DNA of 64,000 bases from Subtercola frigoramans (GTDB taxonomy: Bacteria > Actinomycetota > Actinomycetes > Actinomycetales > Microbacteriaceae): positions 2,108,001-2,172,000 of the forward strand of contig NZ_JAFBBU010000001.1 of the NCBI RefSeq assembly GCF_016907385.1. Reading direction: 5' to 3'. The first letter of the stretch is position 1. Each line of letters begins with the position of its first letter. Of the stretch, positions 1 to 7,823 are shown one piece after another. The position numbers and the translations under genes are program-made. Below the pieces are notes generated by a model. The model was not told the origin of the DNA. It searched no databases and saw nothing but the letters and a program-made list of their open reading frames with translations.

Positions 1-878
1 TGGAAGGCGGCGCCGACCTCACGGAACGGGGCAAAGCACTCGGGAGCGAGAATCAGCACCAGCAGGCCGATCTCCAGCGTGAGACTGCCGCCGATCAGGC
101 GAATTCCGATGGTCACGGCGACGAGTGCCACAGAGATCGTCGAAATCAGTTCCAGAGCCAGCGACGACATGAAAGCCGTTCGGAGTGTCTGCATGGTGGT
201 GGCACGGTAGTCGTCGGAGATCGTACGCAGCGTTTTGGTCTGCTCCTCGACCCTGCCGAGCCCGATGAGCACCGGCAGGCCCCTGGCGAGCTCGACCAGA
301 TTGTCGCTGAGTCGACCGAGCGCAGTCGATGCCTCCTCGACCTTGTCGCGGGTGTGCATGCCGATCAACGCCATGAAGACGGGTACCAGGGGAATCGTCA
401 GGACGATGATCAGGGCGCTGAGCCAGTCGGCGAACAGGATCCGGGCGCCGAGCAGCAGCGGAATGACAGCGACGTTCGTCAGTGCAGGCAGAACCGAGCG
501 GTAGTACTCGTCGAGCTGGTCCAGTCCCCTGGTCGCCAGCACCGCCGTCGATCCGCTCACTCCTGATGAGTCGTCGAGGGCGGTGACCGCGAGCCTCTGG
601 CGCAGGTCTTCCTTCACCCCGACCGCAGCGCGTGAGCTGATGACAGTGGATGCCCAGCTCGACCCTGCCCGCAGCAGCGCCCCGCCCAGCCCCCACAGCA
701 CAGCGTCACGAAGAGTCTCGCCCCCGGCAGTGAGGGCCGGGATTCCCTCGGCAATCGCCTCGGCGATGACAATCAGCGACAGCCCTTTGACTGCGCTGAC
801 TGCCCCGAGAAGATACACCGTGCGAAGGTCGGCCCGTTCCAGCCGCGGGCCGCTCCTGCGTTCGGTGGTGCGCGTCAT
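1..878 (-). CDS. cydD: CydD, thiol reductant ABC exporter subunit (3' part cut by window edge)
   Basis: Membrane half of a CydDC-type ABC exporter, which in other bacteria exports cysteine/glutathione and is needed to assemble cytochrome bd. About 292 residues are visible, all in the transmembrane domain; the ATPase domain lies beyond the window, so no Walker motif can be checked. Seen: several hydrophobic helices (for example IIVLTIPLVPVFMALIG near residue 165) and the conserved LAPECFAPFREVGAAF stretch at the end of the visible part, typical of CydD/CydC. The ATG overlaps the cydB stop by four bases (ATGA), so it is translationally coupled to cydB. Family call is firm; CydD rather than CydC is inferred from its position directly after cydB. 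Confidence 0.9.
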   Translation of the reverse strand, partial: MTRTTERRSGPRLERADLRTVYLLGAVSAVKGLSLIVIAEAIAEGIPALTAGGETLRDAVLWGLGGALLRAGSSWASTVISSRAAVGVKEDLRQRLAVTALDDSSGVSGSTAVLATRGLDQLDEYYRSVLPALTNVAVIPLLLGARILFADWLSALIIVLTIPLVPVFMALIGMHTRDKVEEASTALGRLSDNLVELARGLPVLIGLGRVEEQTKTLRTISDDYRATTMQTLRTAFMSSLALELISTISVALVAVTIGIRLIGGSLTLEIGLLVLILAPECFAPFREVGAAF

Positions 879-1903
879 TTGGCGACAGCGGCGACAACCG
901 AGTGCACGACGGGAATCTGCGTTGCGCTGATGCGCTTGCGGAAAACCCAGTAGGTCCAGCCCTGGTAGACCAGCACCAGCGGGAGGCCTAACGCGGTGAC
1001 GACGGTCATCACCCCGAGGGTGTACGAACCACTTGAAGCATTGCTGATCGTCAGGTTGTACGCCGAATCGATGGTCGACGGCAGCACCACGGGGAACACC
1101 GACGCGAAGATCGATGCCGCGCCGAGCACGAGGAACAGCGACAGCCCGAGGAAGGCGCGGCCTTCGCGGCCGGCCCTGGCGCTCAGCCAGGCCCAGACCA
1201 CGGCGACCACAGCGCCCGCGATCAGGACGAGCGTGAAGAGCTTGCCGTTGCTGAACTGCACGATCAGCACCCACGCGACGATGGGAAGGAGAGCGAGCGG
1301 GGCCCACTTCACAACGAACGAGTTCGCCTTCTCCCGCACCGAACCATCGGTCTTCAGAGCGAGGAAGACAGCTCCATGCACGAGGCAGAACCCGACGACG
1401 GCAAGCCCGCCGATCACCGCATACCCGTTGAGCCAGACGAAGGCCCCGCCGACCCTGTTGCCATTGGCGTCGAGGGGCAGCCCTGTGGTTGTCAGGGCAA
1501 GAGCGGCCCCTACACCGAAGGCGACGATGAACGAACCGATGCTGATCGCGAGATCCCACGCATGGGTCCAGCGAACGGTCGCTCCCTTGCCGCGATATTC
1601 AATCGCAACTGCACGGAAGATCAGGCCGACGAGCACGAGCGTCAGCGGTAGATACAGCGCCGAGAAAAGCGATGCGTACCAGAAGGGGAAGGCGGCGAAC
1701 GTGGCAGCACCCGCGGTGATCAGCCACACCTCGTTTCCGTCCCACACCGGGCCGATCGAGTTGAGCATGACGCGACGCTCCGTGTCGGAGCGACCCGTGA
1801 GCAGCATGTGCATTCCCACACCGAGGTCGAATCCTTCGAGCAGAAGGTAGCCGATCCAGAGCGCAGAGATGGCGATGAACCAGAAGATGGTCAATCCGTC
1901 CAT
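875..1903 (-). CDS. cydB: Cytochrome bd ubiquinol oxidase subunit II
   Basis: Second subunit of the bd-type quinol oxidase, an integral membrane complex that reduces oxygen with high affinity without pumping protons. 342 residues, the usual length for actinobacterial CydB. The N-terminus (FWFIAISALWIGYLLLEGFDLG) with its GFD motif, and GPVWDGNEVWLITAG near residue 50, are hallmark CydB sequences; about eight to nine hydrophobic helices follow. It starts 18 bases after the cydA stop and overlaps cydD by four bases, so cydA-cydB-cydD read as one operon. Nothing unusual in the sequence. Confidence 0.97.
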   Translation of the reverse strand: MDGLTIFWFIAISALWIGYLLLEGFDLGVGMHMLLTGRSDTERRVMLNSIGPVWDGNEVWLITAGAATFAAFPFWYASLFSALYLPLTLVLVGLIFRAVAIEYRGKGATVRWTHAWDLAISIGSFIVAFGVGAALALTTTGLPLDANGNRVGGAFVWLNGYAVIGGLAVVGFCLVHGAVFLALKTDGSVREKANSFVVKWAPLALLPIVAWVLIVQFSNGKLFTLVLIAGAVVAVVWAWLSARAGREGRAFLGLSLFLVLGAASIFASVFPVVLPSTIDSAYNLTISNASSGSYTLGVMTVVTALGLPLVLVYQGWTYWVFRKRISATQIPVVHSVVAAVAK

Positions 1904-1921
1904 AATGATTCGTTTTCCGTT

Positions 1922-3511
1922 CTAGTAAGCGAAGGCGAGCACGTCGCCACGCGAGCCGCTGCCGGGAGTGCCGGAGGTTCCGTCAGTGTCTTCATCGTGG
2001 GTGTGCGCGAGCTCCGGCATCACACCGGCGACTCCCGCCCTGGCGTACTTGACGAGCAGCCGAACCTCGACCACGAGCAGAGCGCCGTACACCAGCGTGA
2101 GGGTGATGATCGAGAAGAGCAGTTCGCCGAGCGACACCCCGGGTGAGACCGCCGCCTGGGTGAACATGAACACACCGTCGACCCCTGTGGGGTTCGGGGC
2201 CACGACAAAGGGCTGCCGACCCATCTCGGTGAACACCCACCCTGCCGCGTTCGCCCCGAACGGAGCGAGAATTCCGAAGACGGCCAGTCGCATGAGGCCC
2301 CGTGATGCGGGCACAGTCCCTCGCCGCGTCAACCACAGCGCGACTACTGCAGCCAGCGCAGCGAGAGCACCGAAGCCGATCATCAGGCGGAACCCCCAGT
2401 AGGTGACCTGCATGACAGGAACGTACTGGATGGCCTGGCCCGCCTGGGCGCCGTATGCGGCCGTGTCGGGGATGGTCGTGCCGAACTTGGCCTGGTACTC
2501 GGGAAGCAGGTCCTTCACACCTTTCACGTCGGTGGTGAAGTTTCCTGTCGCAAGGAACGAGAGCAGGCCGGGAATCTGGATGACGGGGATGACGTCGTCG
2601 CAATTGTGGGTGGCACCCACATCGCCGATGGCAAGAACCGAGAAGCTCGTTCCGGTCTCACAGGCAGCCTCGGCTGCGGCCATCTTCATCGGCTGCTGCT
2701 GGAACATCAGCTTGCCTTGGAGGTCGCCGGTGAAGGCCACCCCGGCGAATCCGATGATCGCAACGACTGCACCGATGCGGAGCGAGCGGATCCAAACGGA
2801 ATGGTCGGTCTTGTCGCGACCCGGGATCGCTCGCGCTTCGCCGACGACGACGCGTTTCTGAGCGTCGACCGTGTCGATCCCGTCTTTGCGGCGCTGCCAG
2901 AGGTGGTACCACGCGATTCCGATGAGGAACCCGCCGCCGACACCGAGCGAGCCGAAGATCGTGTGAGTGTAGGCGAGGATGGCCGTATTGTTCGTCAGGA
3001 CGGCGAAGATGTCGTTCATCACGGGGCGACCGTCGACGAGCTCGACGCCCACGGGGTGCTGCATCCACGAGTTCGCGACGATGATGAAGAACGCCGAGAT
3101 CCATGAACCTGCAATTGCGATCCAGAGCGTGGCAAGGTGAACCCGTTTCGGCAGGCGATTCCAGCCGAAGATCCAGAGTCCGAGGAAGGTCGACTCGAAG
3201 AAGAAGGCGAGGAGCCCCTCCATGGCGAGGGGAGCACCGAAGACATCTCCCACAAATCGGGAGTACTGGCTCCACGCCATACCGAACTGGAATTCCTGAA
3301 CCAGGCCGGTGGCGACACCCAGAATGAAGTTGATGAGAAAGAGCTTGCCCCAGAACTTGGTCATGCGAAGGTAGCGCTCATTGCCGGTGCGTACCCACAT
3401 GGTCTGCATGATCGCAACGGCCGGGCCGAGGCCGAGCGTGAGAGGGACGAGCAGAAAATGGTAGACGGTCGTTATTCCGAATTGCCAGCGGGCAATATCG
3501 AGAGCATCCAT
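1922..3511 (-). CDS. cydA: Cytochrome bd ubiquinol oxidase subunit I
   Basis: Catalytic heme-bearing subunit of cytochrome bd. 529 residues. Seen: an N-terminal ARWQFGITTVYHFLLVPLTLG helix with the heme b595 ligand histidine (residue 18), the FGAPLAMEGLLAFFFEST segment with the paired proton-channel glutamates, and the GRQP motif (EMGRQPFVV) near residue 440. The Q-loop is of moderate length. First gene of the cydABD operon. Upstream lie an inverted repeat and a palindrome resembling a DosR/DevR box, which fits low-oxygen induction, but that regulation is inferred. ATG start; no strong Shine-Dalgarno is visible just before it. Confidence 0.97.
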   Translation of the reverse strand: MDALDIARWQFGITTVYHFLLVPLTLGLGPAVAIMQTMWVRTGNERYLRMTKFWGKLFLINFILGVATGLVQEFQFGMAWSQYSRFVGDVFGAPLAMEGLLAFFFESTFLGLWIFGWNRLPKRVHLATLWIAIAGSWISAFFIIVANSWMQHPVGVELVDGRPVMNDIFAVLTNNTAILAYTHTIFGSLGVGGGFLIGIAWYHLWQRRKDGIDTVDAQKRVVVGEARAIPGRDKTDHSVWIRSLRIGAVVAIIGFAGVAFTGDLQGKLMFQQQPMKMAAAEAACETGTSFSVLAIGDVGATHNCDDVIPVIQIPGLLSFLATGNFTTDVKGVKDLLPEYQAKFGTTIPDTAAYGAQAGQAIQYVPVMQVTYWGFRLMIGFGALAALAAVVALWLTRRGTVPASRGLMRLAVFGILAPFGANAAGWVFTEMGRQPFVVAPNPTGVDGVFMFTQAAVSPGVSLGELLFSIITLTLVYGALLVVEVRLLVKYARAGVAGVMPELAHTHDEDTDGTSGTPGSGSRGDVLAFAY

Positions 3512-3527
3512 CGGGAGCGACTCTTTC

Positions 3528-3600
3528 TGTCAGGGAATGCCGGCCTGTGTGACCGGCTGGGAAAGTGGTGTACTTCTTCTGGAATCAGCTTTCCCTGACA
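3528..3600. promoter_or_regulatory. Inverted repeat upstream of cydA
   Basis: Two perfect 10-base arms, TGTCAGGGAA at 3528-3537 and TTCCCTGACA at 3591-3600, flank 53 bases just upstream of cydA. They could be two half-sites for a dimeric regulator, or fold into a long-loop hairpin in the cydA leader. No known site (Rex, CRP) fits the arms. Confidence 0.45.
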
Positions 3601-3613
3601 AAAGGCTGGGGAT

Positions 3614-3629
3614 CAGGACCTAAGTCCTG
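3614..3629. promoter_or_regulatory. Palindrome resembling a DosR/DevR box upstream of cydA
   Basis: CAGGACCTAAGTCCTG has perfect 6-base arms. Its inner 14 bases match 11 of 14 positions of the published mycobacterial DosR core GGGACTWWAGTCCC (the inner 12 match 11). It lies about 105 bases upstream of the cydA start and downstream of the PPOX gene. The match is seen; DosR-type control is inferred. Confidence 0.45.
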
Positions 3630-3648
3630 TGAACCCGGCCCTTCGGAA

Positions 3649-4086
3649 TCACAGCTCGGAGAAACCGACGGGAGCTTCTCCCCCGAACGCAAAACGGCGA
3701 CCGGCGATCTCCGCCGGTTCGATTCGGAGATAGACCTGTTTCGACGTCGGCAGCCATGATTCCAGTGGCAACCGGGCGGCAGCGAGTTCTTCGCTCTCGG
3801 TGTCGAGAACGCGCGCGGTACCTTTCACGACTACGCTCCATCCGTGACTACGATCGACGCTGTCAGCCTCGAAGGCGACGAGTGGGTTGATGGTGGCCTC
3901 GAGGAGCTTGCTTCCCTGGCCCGTACGCATGAGGATCGAGTGATCATCGACAAAAAAATTGATCGGAAAGACATCGGGCTGCCCTACAACGCTCACGGCA
4001 AGTCGGCCGACCGTAGTTCTGCGCAGCACCGCCCAGCACTCCTCGGCGCTCAGTACAGTGATCGGTTCATCAGTGAAGGACGACAT
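3649..4086 (-). CDS. PPOX-class (pyridoxamine-phosphate-oxidase-fold) flavin-type protein
   Basis: 145-residue protein of the split beta-barrel PPOX family, whose members bind FMN, F420 or heme; substrate unknown. Seen: ITVLSAEECWAVLRRTTVGRLAVS at the N-terminus, FPINFFVDDHSILMRTG in the middle (the usual PINFxxD pattern), and FEADSVDRSHGWSVVVKGTARVL. I chose the inner ATG (MSSFTDEP), because it has GGTGA just upstream and matches the family start; an upstream start would add 14 unrelated residues. It sits before cydABD on the same strand with a DosR-like palindrome about 46 bases upstream. Small PPOX proteins are common members of actinobacterial DosR regulons, so a role in hypoxia or nitrosative stress is plausible but inferred. 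Confidence 0.85.
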   Translation of the reverse strand: MSSFTDEPITVLSAEECWAVLRRTTVGRLAVSVVGQPDVFPINFFVDDHSILMRTGQGSKLLEATINPLVAFEADSVDRSHGWSVVVKGTARVLDTESEELAAARLPLESWLPTSKQVYLRIEPAEIAGRRFAFGGEAPVGFSEL

Positions 4087-4131
4087 GTCACCATCGTGGT
4101 CGTCGCGGGCAGCGCACCCTAGGGTCAAAGG

Positions 4132-4145
4132 TCCCTAACGCCGAC
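4132..4145. promoter_or_regulatory. Second DosR/DevR-like palindrome, upstream of the PPOX gene
   Basis: GGGTCAAAGGTCCC (read on the minus strand as GGGACCTTTGACCC) matches 11 of 14 positions of the DosR core GGGACTWWAGTCCC and lies about 46 bases upstream of the PPOX start. With the similar site before cydA it suggests shared control of the two adjacent units. Confidence 0.4.
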
Positions 4146-4323
4146 ACTCCCGTACTGCCGAGCTGTCATAGTGTCGTATGGCCGAACTGCCGCACAGCAG
4201 CTCTGGCTTGGACCTCCATGCCCACGCGCCCGCGCCCACTGGTGGCGCTGGCACCCGCTAGAGTGTGCTCGTCAACGTTCTCGCGGGTACCCAGGCCCCG
4301 CTCACCGGGAGGCCCAGCCACAG

Positions 4324-4716
4324 ATGCCGAAAAGCCGCCCTTCGCAGCGATCCTCCAGTACAGCCCAGCGTTCCCCCGAATCGAGGCATCCCGCTGTCGC
4401 CGAGAAGAACCGCGGCCGGTGGGGGGCATTCGCCGCCCTCATCACTCTCGCGCTGATCGCCTTCCCTCTGTCTGCCACCATTGCCTTCGCCACAAACCCT
4501 GCGTCGCAGAAGCTCTTCGGAGGCAGACTGGAAGACGCCAGCAGGGGAGGTTACATCACGTTCTGGTGGCTCATGTCCCTGCTCATCGTGTCACTGCCGT
4601 TCCTCGTGGGGTTCGGTATCACCAAACTGAGCAGTCGCGGACCCACGATTGTCGGCGGAATCGTGGCTCTCTTCGTCATCGTTATCGTCATTCTCGGCCA
4701 GCTTTTCGTCTACTAG
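4324..4716 (+). CDS. Small membrane protein of unknown function
   Basis: 130 residues, no family recognised. A basic, Ser-rich N-terminal tail of about 35 residues precedes three hydrophobic segments (about 37-54, 78-98 and 105-128), ending LFVY. The start is the ATG after GGGAGG (spacing about 10). A longer upstream reading in the same frame is Arg/Pro/Trp-rich and not protein-like. Its last 29 bases overlap the 3' end of the convergent MFS gene, so the two genes share their ends. Function cannot be inferred from the neighbours. Confidence 0.7.
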   Translation: MPKSRPSQRSSSTAQRSPESRHPAVAEKNRGRWGAFAALITLALIAFPLSATIAFATNPASQKLFGGRLEDASRGGYITFWWLMSLLIVSLPFLVGFGITKLSSRGPTIVGGIVALFVIVIVILGQLFVY

Positions 4717-6316
4717 CCGCCTTCGGTTTGCCCGCAACGATCTGCGTCGGAATGTTCTTCGAGAACAGCAGCGACACGATCGCCAGCACGATTACGGCGA
4801 CAAGCGATGCGCGAAGGGCAGCAACCTGCGAGTCCGCGTAGATCGTGGCGAGTTGGTCACCCTCGCTGCTCGAGAGCCCTGCCTTCTCGGCGATACCGGC
4901 GACCTGCGAGACAGGGATGATCTCCACACCCGATTGGCTCAGCGTGTTCACCTGTGTCTTCACCGACGTGGGCAGGTCGCTCGATTGAACGCCGCCCAGA
5001 AAGCCGGAGGCCAGGGAGGCAATCAGTACCGACCCGATCAGCGCAGTCCCGAGAGACGAACCGAGGTTCTGGAACACGCCCTGCAGTCCGCCGACTTCAC
5101 TCGTCTTGTCTTCTGTCACGCTCGACATGTTCACGTTTCCCAGCTGGGAGGCAAGGAGGCCGAGAGCCGAACCGGCGAAGAACATCCCGGCGCCGAACAG
5201 CCAGCTCTTCAGCTCCAACGAAACGGCACCCAGGAGCAGGATGGCGCTGCCGACGAGGATGAACTGGCCGAGCCGCACGATCCTCCGCGGAGACCACACC
5301 GCAGACAGACGTGTGCCCACGATCGAGAACAGAATGAGCGACACAGACAGCGGAAAGATCTTGAGCCCAGTGGAGAGGGCATCCAGGCCGAGTGTCATCT
5401 GCAGGTACACCGGGATCATGAAGAAGATCGCTGCAGTGATCGCATACTGGGCGGCGAGCACAGAGAGACCTGCCCGGAGCTGGGCGATTCGGAACATCGA
5501 CACCTGCAGCAGAGGCGGTCGCGCGGCGGCGATCAGATGTCGTTGCCGCACAAAGAACGCCCACAGCAGCACTCCGCCGGCCACGATGAAATAGGGCACA
5601 AGTGACAGGCCGAGCGGTTCGATGGGTACTCCATTGACCTGCGGCGGATGCAGCGGCAGCACCCATCCCCAGACCTTGCTCTGGAGCAGGCCGAAGACGA
5701 TGGCGACGAGCCCAGCGGCAGAGAGGAGAACACTGAGCACATCGACCCGGATCTTCTGGGGAGCACTGTTGTCGGTGACCAGCCTGGAGAGCAGAAGCAC
5801 CACGATCATGATGATCACTTCGCCGAAGAAGACGTAGCGCCAACTGAAGTAGGTGGTCACGAAGCCGCCGATCAGGGGCCCAGCGGCTACGGCGCCCCCG
5901 GAGACCGCGCCGATGATCGCGAACGCAGTAACACGCTCGCGATCATGGTAGTTGTCGGCGATGAGGGCCGCGATGGCGGGGATCACCAGCACTGCACCGA
6001 GACCCTCGACCACCGACCAGCCGAGAAAGAGCACCACGATGTTCGGGGCGAGCCCGGTGAGCAGCGATCCGCAGCCGTAGACGATGCACCCCACGACGAA
6101 CGCCCTGCGGCGCCCCCAGATGTCTCCGAGCTTCGCGCCGAGCAGCATCACTGCGGCCATCGTGAGGGTATAGAAGGTGATGGCGCTCTGCATCGCGGCG
6201 ACCGAGGTGTCTAAGTCGGTCACGACCTTCGAGATCGAGACGTTCATCACGGTGCTGTCGAGCACCATCACGAACTGGGCAAGCCCGAGGATGACGACGA
6301 TGTTCCACTTCTTCAT
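4688..6316 (-). CDS. MFS transporter, DHA2 (14-TM drug exporter) family
   Basis: 542-residue major facilitator of the drug:H+ antiporter-2 type, expected to export hydrophobic compounds across the inner membrane. Seen: the start MKKWNIVVILGLAQFVMVLD, the LDSTVMNVS motif of TM1 (family motif D1), motif A between TM2 and TM3 (AKLGDIWGRRRAF), motif C-like AVSGGAVAAGPLIGG in TM5, and about 14 hydrophobic segments. The ATG at the MKKWN start has AGGGGTG just upstream; a start seven codons earlier is less likely. No regulator gene is adjacent, so no substrate can be named. The end overlaps the convergent small membrane protein gene. Confidence 0.92.
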   Translation of the reverse strand: MKKWNIVVILGLAQFVMVLDSTVMNVSISKVVTDLDTSVAAMQSAITFYTLTMAAVMLLGAKLGDIWGRRRAFVVGCIVYGCGSLLTGLAPNIVVLFLGWSVVEGLGAVLVIPAIAALIADNYHDRERVTAFAIIGAVSGGAVAAGPLIGGFVTTYFSWRYVFFGEVIIMIVVLLLSRLVTDNSAPQKIRVDVLSVLLSAAGLVAIVFGLLQSKVWGWVLPLHPPQVNGVPIEPLGLSLVPYFIVAGGVLLWAFFVRQRHLIAAARPPLLQVSMFRIAQLRAGLSVLAAQYAITAAIFFMIPVYLQMTLGLDALSTGLKIFPLSVSLILFSIVGTRLSAVWSPRRIVRLGQFILVGSAILLLGAVSLELKSWLFGAGMFFAGSALGLLASQLGNVNMSSVTEDKTSEVGGLQGVFQNLGSSLGTALIGSVLIASLASGFLGGVQSSDLPTSVKTQVNTLSQSGVEIIPVSQVAGIAEKAGLSSSEGDQLATIYADSQVAALRASLVAVIVLAIVSLLFSKNIPTQIVAGKPKAASRRKAGRE

Positions 6317-6417
6317 GCTGCACCCCTGCGATCGCACGCGCCGGCATCACTGCCTGGAGATCGCCCTCCGTGGCGATACTGATGCAAAGATAGCGCTTGC
6401 GCGGCAGGCGGATCAGG

Positions 6418-7710
6418 TCACGCGAAGATCTCGTCGAAGAAGACCTGCATGGCGATCCACGATCGGTAGTCCGCGAGGGCATCGAACTGCGCCCCGAACT
6501 CCGGTGAATTCGCATCGGGCAAGGTGAAGGCGTGCATCGCCCCGCTGTACGTGACGAGCTGCCAATCCGGAGCCTTGGCCGATCGCAGTTCGTTCTCGAA
6601 CCGCACGACGGAGTCATCGGGCACCACGGGGTCGTTCCCGCCGGTCAGCACGAGCAGGCGAGTGCGAATGTCATCTTCATCAGCAGGATGGCGAGTGTCG
6701 AGTCGACCATGGAACGAGACCACCCCCGAAACAGCACTGCCGGAGCGCGCCAGCTCCAGTGCGCCCGAGCCGCCGAAGCAGTAGCCCATGACGGCCACCC
6801 GAGAGGTGTCGACGCCCGGCTCCGCCCAGAGTCGCTTGAGGTTCACCTTCATGCGGGCACGAAAGAGTTCGGGGTCGTCGTAGTACTTCGCTGCTTCGAC
6901 GGGTGCCTTCTGCGAACTGAGGTGGGCGCCACCACCGTAGACGTCACCTGCGAGTGCCACGTAGCCCAATCGTGCGAGCATCTGTGCGCGCACTCTGACG
7001 TGATCGTTGAGGCCGGTCCAGTCGGAGATGATCAGGACACCGGGAAGCAACCCCTCCGCGTCGGCAGGCTTTGCAACGAAGCCACCGAACTCGATGCCGT
7101 CGGCTCGATACCGGAGCTCTGCCGTGGTGATCGCAAAGGATTCTTCGACCGAATCCAGCATCGCCGCCAATGCGTCGGAGAGCGGTTGATCATAACTGAC
7201 CGGCATCGAGGAACCGGGCTCCGTCTTGATCACGTCGCGGCTGCGCGGAGGCTCGTCCTCTGCTGTCACGCGCACCGCCTTCGGGCCGGTGATCTTCACC
7301 GACGGTGCCGCCACGGCTTCGCCAGAGTCGGCCCTGACCCAGCGAGTGACCAGCCGCACGAACGACTCGAGCCGATCATCCACCTCGGCCTGGTCGTGAA
7401 AGCTCACCGTGCCCCGGTCGCCGGTCACCCAGCTGACCAGGCCGCTCTCGTCGTCGAAGGAGAAGCCGTCGTCCGCTTTCACCTTCGAGCCGCGGTGCAG
7501 GATGATCTGCACACGATCTCGCGTGCGGAGGTTGAACGTGACTCGGTCTTCGCCGGCGAAGATGAAGCTGGGGGCATTCCACTTCAGGTGCTCGGTGATC
7601 GCTTCGTCCGACTGCAACACTGCGAGTCGGAGCTGGGCGACCTGGGCTTTGAAAGGGTGATCGAGCCCCCGGAGGAACGCGTCGATCTCACTGGTCTGGT
7701 TTGACGACAT
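6418..7710 (-). CDS. Fusion protein: DUF1801 domain + dienelactone hydrolase-type alpha/beta hydrolase
   Basis: 430 residues in two parts. Residues about 1-125 look like a DUF1801 (YdhG-like) domain (IDAFLRGLDHP, then LKWNAPSFIFAGEDRVTFNLR). After a charged linker, residues about 180-430 form a dienelactone-hydrolase fold: LLPGVLIISDWTGLNDHVR, nucleophile Cys in GYCFGG (about 309), Asp in GGNDPVVPDD (about 355), and His in GAMHAF (about 391), which is a full Cys-Asp-His triad. DLH family enzymes hydrolyse lactones or esters; the physiological substrate is unknown. The two domains are normally separate proteins, so the fusion is noteworthy. No frameshift or internal start separates them. Confidence 0.85.
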   Translation of the reverse strand: MSSNQTSEIDAFLRGLDHPFKAQVAQLRLAVLQSDEAITEHLKWNAPSFIFAGEDRVTFNLRTRDRVQIILHRGSKVKADDGFSFDDESGLVSWVTGDRGTVSFHDQAEVDDRLESFVRLVTRWVRADSGEAVAAPSVKITGPKAVRVTAEDEPPRSRDVIKTEPGSSMPVSYDQPLSDALAAMLDSVEESFAITTAELRYRADGIEFGGFVAKPADAEGLLPGVLIISDWTGLNDHVRVRAQMLARLGYVALAGDVYGGGAHLSSQKAPVEAAKYYDDPELFRARMKVNLKRLWAEPGVDTSRVAVMGYCFGGSGALELARSGSAVSGVVSFHGRLDTRHPADEDDIRTRLLVLTGGNDPVVPDDSVVRFENELRSAKAPDWQLVTYSGAMHAFTLPDANSPEFGAQFDALADYRSWIAMQVFFDEIFA

Positions 7711-7811
7711 GACTCAACTGTGGCCTGCGAGGCCGCGCCGATCAACTGTCGGCGACCATCCACAGCGAAATCGTAGCGAAACGCCCCTCCCCCACGCGGC
7801 CTGCTCACCGA

Positions 7812-7817
7812 CATAAT
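7812..7817 (+). promoter_or_regulatory. -10 element of a probable leaderless promoter for cls
   Basis: CATAAT lies six bases before the GTG start of the cardiolipin synthase gene, so transcription should begin at or next to the start codon. A purine run (GAAGGA) fills the gap but is too close to act as a normal Shine-Dalgarno. No clear -35 was seen. Confidence 0.4.
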
Positions 7818-7823
7818 GAAGGA

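Noticed and set aside
3511..3648. Rex or CRP-type operator before cydA
   Set aside because: Neither TTGTG-N8-CACAA nor TGTGA-N6-TCACA is present; only a single TGTGA half-site (TGTGTGACC) was seen.
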